Below are positions 34,510-44,107 of a stretch of DNA of 64,000 nucleotides, piece after piece. Origin of the DNA: Sphingomonas palmae (lineage in GTDB: Bacteria; Pseudomonadota; Alphaproteobacteria; Sphingomonadales; Sphingomonadaceae); contig NZ_FNZZ01000002.1 in assembly GCF_900109565.1 (NCBI RefSeq), positions 372,001-436,000 on the forward strand, read 5' to 3'. The notes beneath the pieces are model-generated. The model ran no database searches. It saw nothing but the letters and a program-made list of their open reading frames with translations, and was not told where the DNA came from. Numbering within the stretch: the stretch's first letter is position 1; the number at the start of each line of letters is the position of its first letter. Made by a program: the position numbers and the translations under genes.

Positions 34510-36228
34510 TCAGCGCTGGCGCACGTAGCTCCCCGGCGCAGGCTCGATCGCTGGCAACGCGCCCCGGCCCGGCTGACGCGCCCCGGCCGCCTCCACCATC
34601 TCGGTGCCGCGGCTGCGTAGCCAGGCGATCCAGTCGGGCCACCAGCTTCCCTTCGTCTCGCGCGCCCGTGCGACGAAGTCGGCGAGCGTGTCGGGCGGTG
34701 CCGCATCGTCGTCGAGCGTCCAATGCTGGTATTTGTTGGCGGCGGGCGGGTTGACCACCCCGGCGATATGCCCCGACCCGGCGAGCACGAAGCGCGTCGG
34801 GCCGCGGAACTGCCGCGTCAACTCCCATACGCTCTCCGCCGGCGCGATGTGATCCTCGCGCCCCGCCTGAATGTAGGTCGGCGTCTCGACGCGCGTGAGG
34901 TCGAGCGGCGTGCCGTTCACCGACAACCGGCCGGGCTCGACCAGCAGATTGTCGCGGTACAGATCGGTCAGATAGCTGTGGTGCCAGCCTGCGGGCAGGT
35001 TGGTCACGTCGCCGTTCCAGTGGAGCAGGTCAAAGGCGGCGTAATCCTTCCCCAGCAGGTAGTTGTTGGTGACGTAGTTCCAGATCAGGTCGCGCCCGCG
35101 CAGCAGATTGAACGTCGCCGCCATGTAGCGCCCGTCGAGGAACCCCTCGGGCGACAGCGAGCGGATCAGCGCCAGCTGCTCGTCGGTGACGAAATGCTTG
35201 AGCTCGCCCGCGTTGGCGAAATCGACCTGGGCGGTGAAGAAGGTCGCGCTCCTGACCTTCTCCGCCTCTCCGCGCGCGGAAAGATAAGCGAGCGTGGCGG
35301 CGAGCGTCGTGCCCGCGACGCAGTAACCGATCGCGTGCACGTCCGCGACGCCCAGCAGGTCGCGGATCGTATCGACTGCATCGATCTGCGCGGCGACGTA
35401 ATCGTCCCAGGTCACGTCGGCCATCGACGCGTCGGCCGACTTCCACGACACCATGAACACGCTGACGCCCTGCTCCACCGCCCAGCGGATGAAGCTCTTC
35501 TCCGGCGAGAGGTCGAGAATGTAGAAGCGATTGATCCACGGCGGAAAGATAACCAGCGGCGTCTCCAGCACCTGCTCGGTCGTCGGCGCATAGTGGATCA
35601 GCTCATAGAGGCGCGTCCGCTTCACCACCTGCCCCGGCGTGGTGGCGAGGTTTCGGCCGATCTCGAACGCGGTCTGGTCGGTGTGGGTCAGTTGCCCGCG
35701 ACCGAGATCGGCGACGAGGTTCTGCATCCCCTTGACCAGGTTCTGGCCGTTGGTGGCGAGCGCCTCCTGCATTACCTGCGGGTTGGTGAAGGGAAAGTTC
35801 GACGGGCTCATCGCCTCGACGAAACCGCGCGCGGCGAAGCGCAACTGCGCGCGCTGTACCTCGTCGACGCCGTCGAGCGCGTCGACGCCGCGCATCAGGT
35901 GATCGGACAGGAGCGCGTAGCTCTGCCGGATCCAGTCGAACGCCGGTGTCTGCCAGCTCGCGTCGGCGAAGCGCTTGTCCTTTTCCGGCGCGCGCGCGGC
36001 CTCGCCTGCGGGAGCCACGAAGCGTTCCCACAGTCCCAGCTGGTCGCGCCAGAAATCGGCCACCTGCCTTGCCGCCTGCCCCTGCGCGACGCCGGGCAGC
36101 GCCTTGCTCGCCTCGACCATCGCGGTTTGCGCCTGCGTCATCAGCGCGGTCCACTGCTCGACCGCCAGCGCGGCAGGCGACCTGGTTGCGCCGTCTCCGG
36201 TTCCGGCGCTGCTCGATCGATCGGCCAC
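34510..36228 (-). CDS. phaC: Class I poly(3-hydroxyalkanoate) synthase PhaC
   Basis: Polymerises 3-hydroxyacyl-CoA into PHA at the granule surface. The 572-residue protein has the N-terminal PhaC domain (ALATNGQNLVKGMQNLVADLGRG) and the alpha/beta-hydrolase core: nucleophile Cys303 in AIGYCVAGTTLA (the lipase-like box with Cys for Ser), Asp in REDHIAP and His in SGHIAGVVNPP. Length is normal for class I. The GTG at 36228 was chosen as start because GGGAG lies eight bases upstream and the frame beyond it reads antisense to alaC. It is divergent from alaC and followed by the phasin gene. Confidence 0.92.
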   Translation of the reverse strand: MADRSSSAGTGDGATRSPAALAVEQWTALMTQAQTAMVEASKALPGVAQGQAARQVADFWRDQLGLWERFVAPAGEAARAPEKDKRFADASWQTPAFDWIRQSYALLSDHLMRGVDALDGVDEVQRAQLRFAARGFVEAMSPSNFPFTNPQVMQEALATNGQNLVKGMQNLVADLGRGQLTHTDQTAFEIGRNLATTPGQVVKRTRLYELIHYAPTTEQVLETPLVIFPPWINRFYILDLSPEKSFIRWAVEQGVSVFMVSWKSADASMADVTWDDYVAAQIDAVDTIRDLLGVADVHAIGYCVAGTTLAATLAYLSARGEAEKVRSATFFTAQVDFANAGELKHFVTDEQLALIRSLSPEGFLDGRYMAATFNLLRGRDLIWNYVTNNYLLGKDYAAFDLLHWNGDVTNLPAGWHHSYLTDLYRDNLLVEPGRLSVNGTPLDLTRVETPTYIQAGREDHIAPAESVWELTRQFRGPTRFVLAGSGHIAGVVNPPAANKYQHWTLDDDAAPPDTLADFVARARETKGSWWPDWIAWLRSRGTEMVEAAGARQPGRGALPAIEPAPGSYVRQR

Positions 36229-36342
36229 CCGCGTCTCTCCCGTCTGTTGCCTGCCCGCGTTGCTTATCTTTGCCGCCGCGAAGCAGAACCGCATTTGGTA
36301 TCTAGCGGCGTTCACCTTTATAGGAAACGTGCGAAAGGGAGC

Positions 36343-37554
<1,212 letters not shown>

Positions 37555-37630
37555 CGCGCTTGAGGTACGATGAAGCGAGCACCTGCGCGGTGAGCGGATC
37601 GTCCACGCTGCCGCAGGATCGGCTCGGACG

Positions 37631-38404
37631 ATGACGGTCACCCCGCTCTATTCGCTCGCCGGGGTGCTCGTCGGCATGCTGGTCGGATTGACCGGCGTCG
37701 GCGGCGGGTCGCTGATGACGCCGCTGCTGGTGCTGCTGTTCGGCTTCCACCCGACCACCGCGGTCGGCACCGATTTGCTCTACGCCTCGGCGACCAAGGC
37801 GGTCGGGACGGGCGTCCACGGATCGCGCGGCACGGTCGCCTGGCATGTCGTTCGCCGGCTGGCGCTCGGCAGCATTCCCGCCACGCTCGCGACGCTGCTG
37901 GTGCTCAGCCGCGTGCCAAAGAGCGATCAGACCAGCAGCGTCATCGCGCTGATCCTCGGCGCCGCGCTGGTTGCGACCGCGGTGGCGCTGTTCTTCCGCC
38001 AGCGGATCGTCGCGCGGCTGGCACCCCGGTTCGAGCGATTGCCCGCCCACCGGCTGGCACAGCTGACCACCTTGCTGGGCGTGGCGCTGGGCGTGATGGT
38101 GTCGCTCACCTCGGTCGGGGCGGGTGCGCTGGGCATGACGGCGCTGCTGATCCTGTACCCGCATCTGCCGGTCAAGCGGCTGGTGGGATCGGACATCGCG
38201 CACGCGGTGCCGCTGACGCTGATCGCGGGGCTGGGGCATTGGTGGATCGGATCGGTTGATGTCGGGCTGCTCGTCTCGCTGCTGCTCGGATCGGTGCCCG
38301 GCATCATCACCGGCAGTCTGATCGCGACGCGGGTGTCTGACCGCGTCCTTACCCCCGTGCTTGCGGTTACGCTGGCGATCGTCGGCGTGAGATTGCTGTT
38401 CTGA
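37631..38404 (+). CDS. TSUP family permease (TauE/SafE-like)
   Basis: Membrane protein of 257 residues with the duplicated TauE/SafE pattern: SLAGVLVGMLVGLTGVGGGSLMTPLLVLLFGFHPTTAVGTDLLYASATKAVGT in the first half and LGVALGVMVSLTSVGAGALGMTALLILYPHLPVKRLVGSDIAHAVPLTLIAG in the second. About seven to eight helices. The family carries sulfite, sulfoacetate or other organic anions; substrate open. The stop TGA overlaps the next ATG (ATGA), so the thioesterase is coupled. Confidence 0.9.
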   Translation: MTVTPLYSLAGVLVGMLVGLTGVGGGSLMTPLLVLLFGFHPTTAVGTDLLYASATKAVGTGVHGSRGTVAWHVVRRLALGSIPATLATLLVLSRVPKSDQTSSVIALILGAALVATAVALFFRQRIVARLAPRFERLPAHRLAQLTTLLGVALGVMVSLTSVGAGALGMTALLILYPHLPVKRLVGSDIAHAVPLTLIAGLGHWWIGSVDVGLLVSLLLGSVPGIITGSLIATRVSDRVLTPVLAVTLAIVGVRLLF

Positions 38405-38853
38405 TGCGCGCCACGCCCCTCTTGACCCGCCCCGGCTTCGCTTTCTCGACGCTGTTCAAGGTCCGCTACGCCGAGATCGACGGGCAGAAGATCGTCTTCA
38501 ACTCGCGCTATCTCGAATATGCCGATGTCGCAGTGACCGAGTTCTGGGACTGGACCGGCATCGCCGAGGCGGTTGAGGAGTGGCGGCACACCGAGTTCAA
38601 CGTGCGCCGCGCCGAACTCGATTACCTCGCCCCCTTCCGCCTCGGCGACGAGGTCGAGGCGTTCGTGCGGATCGAGAAGCTCGGCACTACCAGCATCACG
38701 AAGCGGTTCGAACTGGCGAACCCCGCAACCGGCACATTGTGCTGTGCGATCACGATGGTGAGCGTTCACGTCGATCTGGCGAGCGGCCGTCCCGTGCCGC
38801 TGCCGCCGGCGATCCGCACGTACCTGGAGCGACTGCCGACCGGCGTCAGCTAG
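38404..38853 (+). CDS. Acyl-CoA thioesterase, 4HBT (YbgC) type
   Basis: 149-residue hotdog-fold thioesterase. The catalytic-region pattern is FKVRYAEIDGQKIVFNSRYLEYADVAVTEFWD (Asp in the YAEID loop), followed by VRRAELDYLAPFRLGDEVEAFVRIEKLGTTSI. Such enzymes hydrolyse short acyl-CoAs. It overlaps the permease stop by one base, and its last eight bases overlap the convergent HxlR gene. Confidence 0.85.
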   Translation: MRATPLLTRPGFAFSTLFKVRYAEIDGQKIVFNSRYLEYADVAVTEFWDWTGIAEAVEEWRHTEFNVRRAELDYLAPFRLGDEVEAFVRIEKLGTTSITKRFELANPATGTLCCAITMVSVHVDLASGRPVPLPPAIRTYLERLPTGVS

Positions 38854-39310
38854 CCGCCTGCTCCTCGACGTCGCCGGGCAGCGCCCAGTGCAGGTCGCCC
38901 TTGCCAAGCGCGCGGCCGTCGTGGCTCAGCACCGCGACCTGCTGGATCGGACGCCCGTCGCGCACGTCGACCAGGATCGGGAACGCCGGGCTGCCCGTCT
39001 CCCAGCGCTCGCCCCATTGCCTGAGCGCCACCATCGCGGGCAGCAGCGCGAACCCCTTGTCGGTCAAATTGTAGACGATCTTGCGCCGGTCCTCCGGCAC
39101 GCTGGCGCGCGCCATGATGCCGTGTTCGACGAACCGCGCCAGCCGGTTGGCGAGGATGTTGCGCGCGATGCCGAGTTCCTGCTGCAGTTCCTCGAAATGG
39201 TGCAGCCCGTTGAAGCTGGCGCGCAGGATCAGGAACGCCCAGCGATCACCCATCAGCTCCAACGCCGCGGGCAGCGAGCATTCCGCCAGATTTTCACGCA
39301 CTTGACCCAT
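38846..39310 (-). CDS. HxlR-family winged-helix regulator
   Basis: 154-residue MarR/HxlR-type repressor. The HxlR core reads CSLPAALELMGDRWAFLILRASFNGLHHFEELQQELGIARNILANRLARFVEHGIM, then the wing RRKIVYNLTDKGFALLPAMVALRQWGERW, with the family N-terminal Cys. The C-terminal extension (VDVRDGRPIQQVAVLSHDGRAL) is longer than in minimal HxlR proteins. The ATG at 39310 is preferred over the GTG at 39313. HxlR proteins sense aldehydes, quinones or redox change; a palindrome at 39398 is a likely operator. Confidence 0.88.
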   Translation of the reverse strand: MGQVRENLAECSLPAALELMGDRWAFLILRASFNGLHHFEELQQELGIARNILANRLARFVEHGIMARASVPEDRRKIVYNLTDKGFALLPAMVALRQWGERWETGSPAFPILVDVRDGRPIQQVAVLSHDGRALGKGDLHWALPGDVEEQAAS

Positions 39311-39397
39311 CACGCATCCTCTTCGCAGCCCAGCCTAGCTCAACGTCAAGGCGGGCTGAACCGCTTTTCAAGTTCTCTGACATAGGTTCGTGATCGC

Positions 39398-39415
39398 AAC
39401 TCGCATATGCGAGTT
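39398..39415. promoter_or_regulatory. 18-bp perfect palindrome, operator candidate of the HxlR protein
   Basis: AACTCGCATATGCGAGTT is self-complementary over 18 bases. It stands between the divergent hxlR gene and the CC_3452-like gene, ending six bases upstream of the -35 box at 39421. Confidence 0.55.
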
Positions 39416-39420
39416 TCTGC

Positions 39421-39449
39421 TTGAAACTGTTTATGGAGGAGAATAAGTA
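39421..39449 (+). promoter_or_regulatory. Candidate promoter of the CC_3452-like gene
   Basis: TTGAAA (39421-39426) and TAAGTA (39444-39449) have 17-base spacing, about 34 bases before the ATG at 39483. Confidence 0.4.
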
Positions 39450-39482
39450 GCGATTCGCAACTTCTTTCAACGGAGCCTCCCC

Positions 39483-39818
39483 ATGATCCGTCGTATCGCT
39501 TCCGCCGTCATCGCCACCGCCGCCATCATCGGGGCGACCGGCGTACAGGCACAGGTGCCGGGCTATTACGTCGCCACGCCGATCGCGAAGGTCGCGAAGA
39601 CCCGCCTGATCACCCGCTCGACGCTGTGGTCGCAGCAGAACGGCGCGTTCGTCGCGATGCGCGCGCCCGAGCGCGACACGGTGCTATGCCAGCTGGTCGC
39701 GCGCGATGTCGGCGGGCTGTCCTCGTTCGTCGTCGGCGGCAAGGCCTATGACGCCGCGCAACTCGACAAGTGCAACGGCAAGGCAGGCCTTGCGGCGCAG
39801 AGCGTCGCCGCCAACTGA
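39483..39818 (+). CDS. Secreted protein resembling the CC_3452 family
   Basis: A 111-residue exported protein with a signal peptide (MIRRIASAVIATAAIIGATGVQAQ). The mature part, YYVATPIAKVAKTRLITRSTLWSQ ... ERDTVLCQLVARDVGGLSSFVVGGKAYDAAQLDKCN, follows the pattern of CC_3452-type proteins of alphaproteobacteria, which have no known function. Two Cys may pair. It is a single-gene unit with its own promoter and terminator, divergent from the HxlR regulator, which may control it. Confidence 0.65.
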   Translation: MIRRIASAVIATAAIIGATGVQAQVPGYYVATPIAKVAKTRLITRSTLWSQQNGAFVAMRAPERDTVLCQLVARDVGGLSSFVVGGKAYDAAQLDKCNGKAGLAAQSVAAN

Positions 39819-39866
39819 TTAACACCGTTTACGCCATCGCGGCGCCCTCTCCAGCCGCGAGATCGT

Positions 39867-39905
39867 GAGCCCTGGTCGCAACTCCCGCGACCGGGGCTCT
39901 TTTTT
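39867..39905 (+). terminator. Intrinsic terminator
   Basis: A 13-bp stem (GAGCCCTGGTCGC with GCGACCGGGGCTC, one T-G pair), loop AACTCCC and six T. It closes the CC_3452-like gene. Confidence 0.9.
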
Positions 39906-39974
39906 GCGCGCTCGATCAGCCAGAGCGAAGCAATTGTGTTGCAAAGCAGCAGCCAATCATCCCATCGTAGCATT

Positions 39975-42089
39975 GTGCTCAGACAGTACGAACTGGTCGA
40001 CCGGGTGCTCGACTACGACCCCGACGCCAACGAGGCGATGCTCAACCGCGCCTATGTCTTCTCGGTCAACGCGCACGGAACGCAGAAGCGCGCCAATGGC
40101 GACCCGTATTTCAGCCACCCGATCGAGGTCGCGGGCATCCTGACCGAGCTTCATCTCGATGACGAGACGATCGCCACCGCGATCCTCCACGACACGGTCG
40201 AGGACACGGTCGCGACGCCGGAAGAGATCGAGCGCATCTTCGGCGGCAATGTCGCGCGGCTGGTCGACGGCGTGACCAAGCTGTCGAAGATCGAGGCGCA
40301 GACCGAGAGTGAGCGCGCGGCGGAGAACCTGCGCAAGTTCCTGCTCGCCATGTCGGGCGACATCCGCGTGCTGCTGGTCAAGCTCGCCGACCGGCTCCAC
40401 AACATGCGGACGCTGCACTTCATCGCCAAGCCCGAGAAGCGCCGTCGCATCGCCAAGGAGACGATGGACATCTACGCCCCGCTCGCCGAGCGGATCGGGA
40501 TGTACGAGTTCATGAAGGAGATGCAGACGCTCGCCTTCCAGCAGCTCGAGCCCGAGGCGTACGAATCGATCACCAAGCGGCTGGCGCTCCTGAACGAAGG
40601 CGGCGGCGATCGTATCGCCAAGATCGGCTCGGGCCTGCACCTGCTGCTCGCGCGCAAGGGGATCGAGGGCGAGGTGTCGGGGCGGCAGAAGCACCCGTAC
40701 AGCATCTGGCGCAAAATGCAGGAGCGCCACATCAGCTTCGAGCAATTGTCTGACATCATGGCGTTCCGCGTCATCGTGCCGACGGTCGAGGACTGCTACA
40801 AGGCGCTGGGCATCATCCACGGGCGCTGGCCGATGGTGCCCGGGCGCTTCAAGGACTTCATCTCGACGCCCAAGCGCAACGGCTACCGCTCGCTCCACAC
40901 CAGCGTGATCCATGCCGAGAACCGTCGCATCGAGATCCAGATTCGCACCGAGGAAATGCATGCCGAGGCCGAATACGGCCTCGCCGCGCATTGGGCATAC
41001 AAACAGGCCGGCGACCACGCCGCCCCCGCCGGACCCGACAACCGCCCGAGCTGGATCGCCGACCTGGTCGAAATTCTCGACAATGCCGAGACGCCCGAGG
41101 AACTGCTCGAGCATACGCGCATGGCGATGTACCAGGACCGCATCTTCGCGTTCACGCCGAAGGGCGAACTGATCCAGCTGCCCAAGGGTGCGACGCCGAT
41201 CGACTTCGCCTACGCCGTCCACACCGATCTGGGTGATCAGGCGGTCGGCGCGAAGATCAACGGCCGCGTCGTGCCGCTGCGTACCCCGATCGAGAACGGC
41301 GATCAGGTCCAGGTTCTGCGCAGCAAAGCACAGGAGCCGCAGGCGAGCTGGCTGTCGTTCGCGATCACCGGCAAGGCGCTGGCCGCGATCCGCCGCCATC
41401 TGCGCATTACCGAGCGCGAACAGTCGATCACACTCGGGCGCAAGCTGTTCGACGACATCGTCCACCGCTTGCCCGCGACGCTCGCAGCCGACGCGATGAC
41501 CCATGCGCTCGCGCGGTTGAAGCTGCCCGACGAGGGCGCGCTGATGCAGGCGATCGCGCGCAAGACGCTGACCGATCAGCAGGTCATGGAGGCGCTGATG
41601 CCGGGTTCGGCGGGCGCCGATGTCGCGCACGCGCCGCAGTCGAGCGCGATCTCGATCGAGGGGCTGGCGCCCGGCGTCGCCTATGAACTGGGCACCTGCT
41701 GCCATCCGGTGCCGGGCGACCGCATCGTCGGGTTGCGCCGCCCCGACGCGTCGATCGAGGTGCACGCGATCGATTGCGCGACGCTCGCCGATCTGGCCGA
41801 ACGGTCGGAGGAGGAAACCGACTGGATCGACGTCAAATGGGGCAACAAGACCGAGGGCGCGACCGCGCGCATCTCGGTCGAGGTCAAGAACGAGCCCGGC
41901 ACGCTCGGCAGCCTCGCCACCATCATCGGCCAGCACAAGGCCAACATCATCAACATCCGGCTCGACAGCCGCGACACGCAATTCCACACCAACACGATCG
42001 ACGTCGAGGTACACGACGCGCACCAGCTGATGCGGCTGCTCGCCGCACTTCGCGCCGCCGACATGGTGAACGCCGCCGAACGCGTGTGA
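39975..42089 (+). CDS. rsh: Bifunctional (p)ppGpp synthetase/hydrolase (Rel/SpoT)
   Basis: Makes and degrades the alarmone (p)ppGpp. The 704-residue protein has an HD hydrolase domain with His72-Asp73 and Glu77-Asp78 in ILHDTVEDT, so hydrolysis looks intact. The synthetase domain has FKDFISTPKRNGYRSLHTSVI and IEIQIRTEEMHAEAEYGLAAHWAYK. A TGS domain (FTPKGELIQLPKGATPIDFAYAVH) and a C-terminal ACT domain (ISVEVKNEPGTLGSLATIIGQHKANI) follow. The GTG at 39975 (reading LRQYELVDRV) was chosen as it matches the usual N-terminus; GTG/TTG codons further upstream are possible. Alphaproteobacteria usually have this one enzyme alone. Confidence 0.93.
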   Translation: MLRQYELVDRVLDYDPDANEAMLNRAYVFSVNAHGTQKRANGDPYFSHPIEVAGILTELHLDDETIATAILHDTVEDTVATPEEIERIFGGNVARLVDGVTKLSKIEAQTESERAAENLRKFLLAMSGDIRVLLVKLADRLHNMRTLHFIAKPEKRRRIAKETMDIYAPLAERIGMYEFMKEMQTLAFQQLEPEAYESITKRLALLNEGGGDRIAKIGSGLHLLLARKGIEGEVSGRQKHPYSIWRKMQERHISFEQLSDIMAFRVIVPTVEDCYKALGIIHGRWPMVPGRFKDFISTPKRNGYRSLHTSVIHAENRRIEIQIRTEEMHAEAEYGLAAHWAYKQAGDHAAPAGPDNRPSWIADLVEILDNAETPEELLEHTRMAMYQDRIFAFTPKGELIQLPKGATPIDFAYAVHTDLGDQAVGAKINGRVVPLRTPIENGDQVQVLRSKAQEPQASWLSFAITGKALAAIRRHLRITEREQSITLGRKLFDDIVHRLPATLAADAMTHALARLKLPDEGALMQAIARKTLTDQQVMEALMPGSAGADVAHAPQSSAISIEGLAPGVAYELGTCCHPVPGDRIVGLRRPDASIEVHAIDCATLADLAERSEEETDWIDVKWGNKTEGATARISVEVKNEPGTLGSLATIIGQHKANIINIRLDSRDTQFHTNTIDVEVHDAHQLMRLLAALRAADMVNAAERV

Positions 42090-42187
42090 AGCGCGCACGA
42101 CGGGAGACGTGTCTTAGCCTCTTGCAACACCGGCGCGGAGGGTTAGGCTCACACACCTGACCTTTCTCGCGCACAGGATGCACCCGC

Positions 42188-44020
42188 ATGGATCGCCGCT
42201 CTTTTCTCGCCGCCGGAACCGCGACCGCGGCGCTCAGCGCACTGCCCTTCTCGCGCGCGATCGCGCAGACCGCCGGCGCCCCCGCGGCTGCCGCAGCCGC
42301 GCCGGGTGACGCGAAACTGACCGCCGCGTTCGACCGCGTGCTGGCGCAGACGGTCGCCAACTCGCCCGAGTTCGCGACCTCGCTCGGCTTCGACAAGGGT
42401 GCCAACGCGCACCTGCGACACGAATTGAGCGACAACGGCCCCGGCGCGCTCGCCAAGGATCTGGCGCTCTACAAGCAGATGCGCGCGGAGGTTGCCGCGA
42501 TCGACCCGAACACGCTGTCGCCGCAGGCGAAGATCGACCGCGAGGTCGTGCTCTACAACATCGATTCGCAGATCGTCGGCCCGGAACGGTTCGGGCTCGG
42601 CTCGCCGCAGGGCCCCTATCCGATCACGCAGCAGGACGGCGTATATTTCTCGCTTCCCGATTTCCTCGCCTCGACCCACCCGGTGCAGACCGCCGACGAC
42701 GCGGAGGCATATCTCGATCGCCTGTCGCTGATGGACCGCCAGCTCGACGGCGAGAGCGCGGTGCAGCGCGAGCAGGCGGCGAAGGGACGCGTCGCGCCCG
42801 ATTTCTCGATCGACCTGACGCTCGGGCAGATGGCGAAGCTGCGCGGGGTGCCGGCGGGCGAGAACGGGCTGGTCCAGTCGCTCGTCACGCGCGCGAAGGC
42901 GGCGAACCTGCTCGGCGACTGGCAGGCGCGCGCGACCAAGATCGTCGAGAGCCAGGTCTATCCCGCGCTCGACCGGCAGATCGCGCTGATGAAGCAGCTG
43001 CGCACCGGCGCGCGCTCGGCCGCGGGCGTGTGGGCGATCCCCGGCGGCGACGCGATCTACGCCGCCGCGCTCGCGCAGGCGACCACCACCACGCTGACGC
43101 CCGACGAGGTGCACCGCATGGGGCTGGAGCAGGTCGCCGACCTGTCGGCGCAGCTCGACACGATCCTCAAAGGTCAGGGCATGACGCAGGGCAGCGTCGG
43201 CGCACGGCTCGACCAGCTCAACAAGTCGCCGGCGCAGCTCTATCCTGACAGCGATGCGGGCCGCGCCGCGCTGCTCGCCAGCCTGAACGAGGGCGTGAAG
43301 TCGATGCAGGCGCGGCTGCCACGCGTATTCAGCAGCCCGCCCAACGCGCCGCTCGAGATCAAGCGCGTCGACCCCTCGATTCAGGACGGCGCCCCGAACG
43401 GTTATTACTTCCGCGCGCCGCTCGATGGCTCGCGCCCGGCGATCTACTGGATCAATCTGAAGAGCGTCGGCGACTGGCCCAAGTACACGCTGCCGAGCCT
43501 GACCTACCACGAGGGCGTGCCGGGGCATCACCTGCAGATCTCGACCGCGCAGCGCGCACCGACGCACCCCTTGCGCAAGATCGCCTTCTTCAACGCCTAT
43601 CTGGAAGGTTGGGCGCTCTACGCCGAGCAATTGGCGGACGAGATCGGTGGCTACGCGACGCCGGTCGAACGCGCGGGGTACCTGCAGAGCTTCCTGTTCC
43701 GCGCCGCGCGGCTGGTCGCCGACACCGGCATCCATACCAAACGCTGGACCCACGCGCAGGCGACCGATTACTTCGTCAACACGGTCGGCTTCGCGCGTGG
43801 ACGCTCGCAGCGCGAGGTCGAGCGCTACTGCGTCTCGCCGGGGCAGGCATGCTCCTACAAGATTGGACACGCCGCATGGCTGCGCGCGCGCGACAATGCC
43901 AAGCGGATCGCGGGCGCAAAGTTCGACATCAAGCACTTCCACGACGTGCTCGAATCGGGCGCGATGCCGCTGTCGATGCTGGAGCGGATCGTCGAGGAGC
44001 GCGCGCGCTCGGTCGCCTGA
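42188..44020 (+). CDS. Exported DUF885 metallo-carboxypeptidase-like protein
   Basis: 610-residue protein of the DUF885 family, thought to be zinc peptidases. A Tat-like signal (MDRRSFLAAGTATAALSALPFSRAIAQ) predicts periplasmic export. The zinc-motif region is TYHEGVPGHHLQI (His441, Glu442, His447, His448), followed by LEGWALYAEQLADEIGGY. Length is typical. It precedes an M48 protease on the same strand with 87 bases between; both are exported. Confidence 0.9.
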   Translation: MDRRSFLAAGTATAALSALPFSRAIAQTAGAPAAAAAAPGDAKLTAAFDRVLAQTVANSPEFATSLGFDKGANAHLRHELSDNGPGALAKDLALYKQMRAEVAAIDPNTLSPQAKIDREVVLYNIDSQIVGPERFGLGSPQGPYPITQQDGVYFSLPDFLASTHPVQTADDAEAYLDRLSLMDRQLDGESAVQREQAAKGRVAPDFSIDLTLGQMAKLRGVPAGENGLVQSLVTRAKAANLLGDWQARATKIVESQVYPALDRQIALMKQLRTGARSAAGVWAIPGGDAIYAAALAQATTTTLTPDEVHRMGLEQVADLSAQLDTILKGQGMTQGSVGARLDQLNKSPAQLYPDSDAGRAALLASLNEGVKSMQARLPRVFSSPPNAPLEIKRVDPSIQDGAPNGYYFRAPLDGSRPAIYWINLKSVGDWPKYTLPSLTYHEGVPGHHLQISTAQRAPTHPLRKIAFFNAYLEGWALYAEQLADEIGGYATPVERAGYLQSFLFRAARLVADTGIHTKRWTHAQATDYFVNTVGFARGRSQREVERYCVSPGQACSYKIGHAAWLRARDNAKRIAGAKFDIKHFHDVLESGAMPLSMLERIVEERARSVA

Positions 44021-44107
44021 TCGGTCGTGGCGGGGCCGGGCTCACCCGCGCCCCGCTTGCAACCCTCTCCCCTCCTCCCGCATTGTGACCGGATCGGGAG
44101 GACCACC

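Noticed and set aside
39957..42098. 713-codon minus-strand open frame opposite rsh
   Set aside because: Shadow frame; the plus strand carries all four domains of the (p)ppGpp enzyme.
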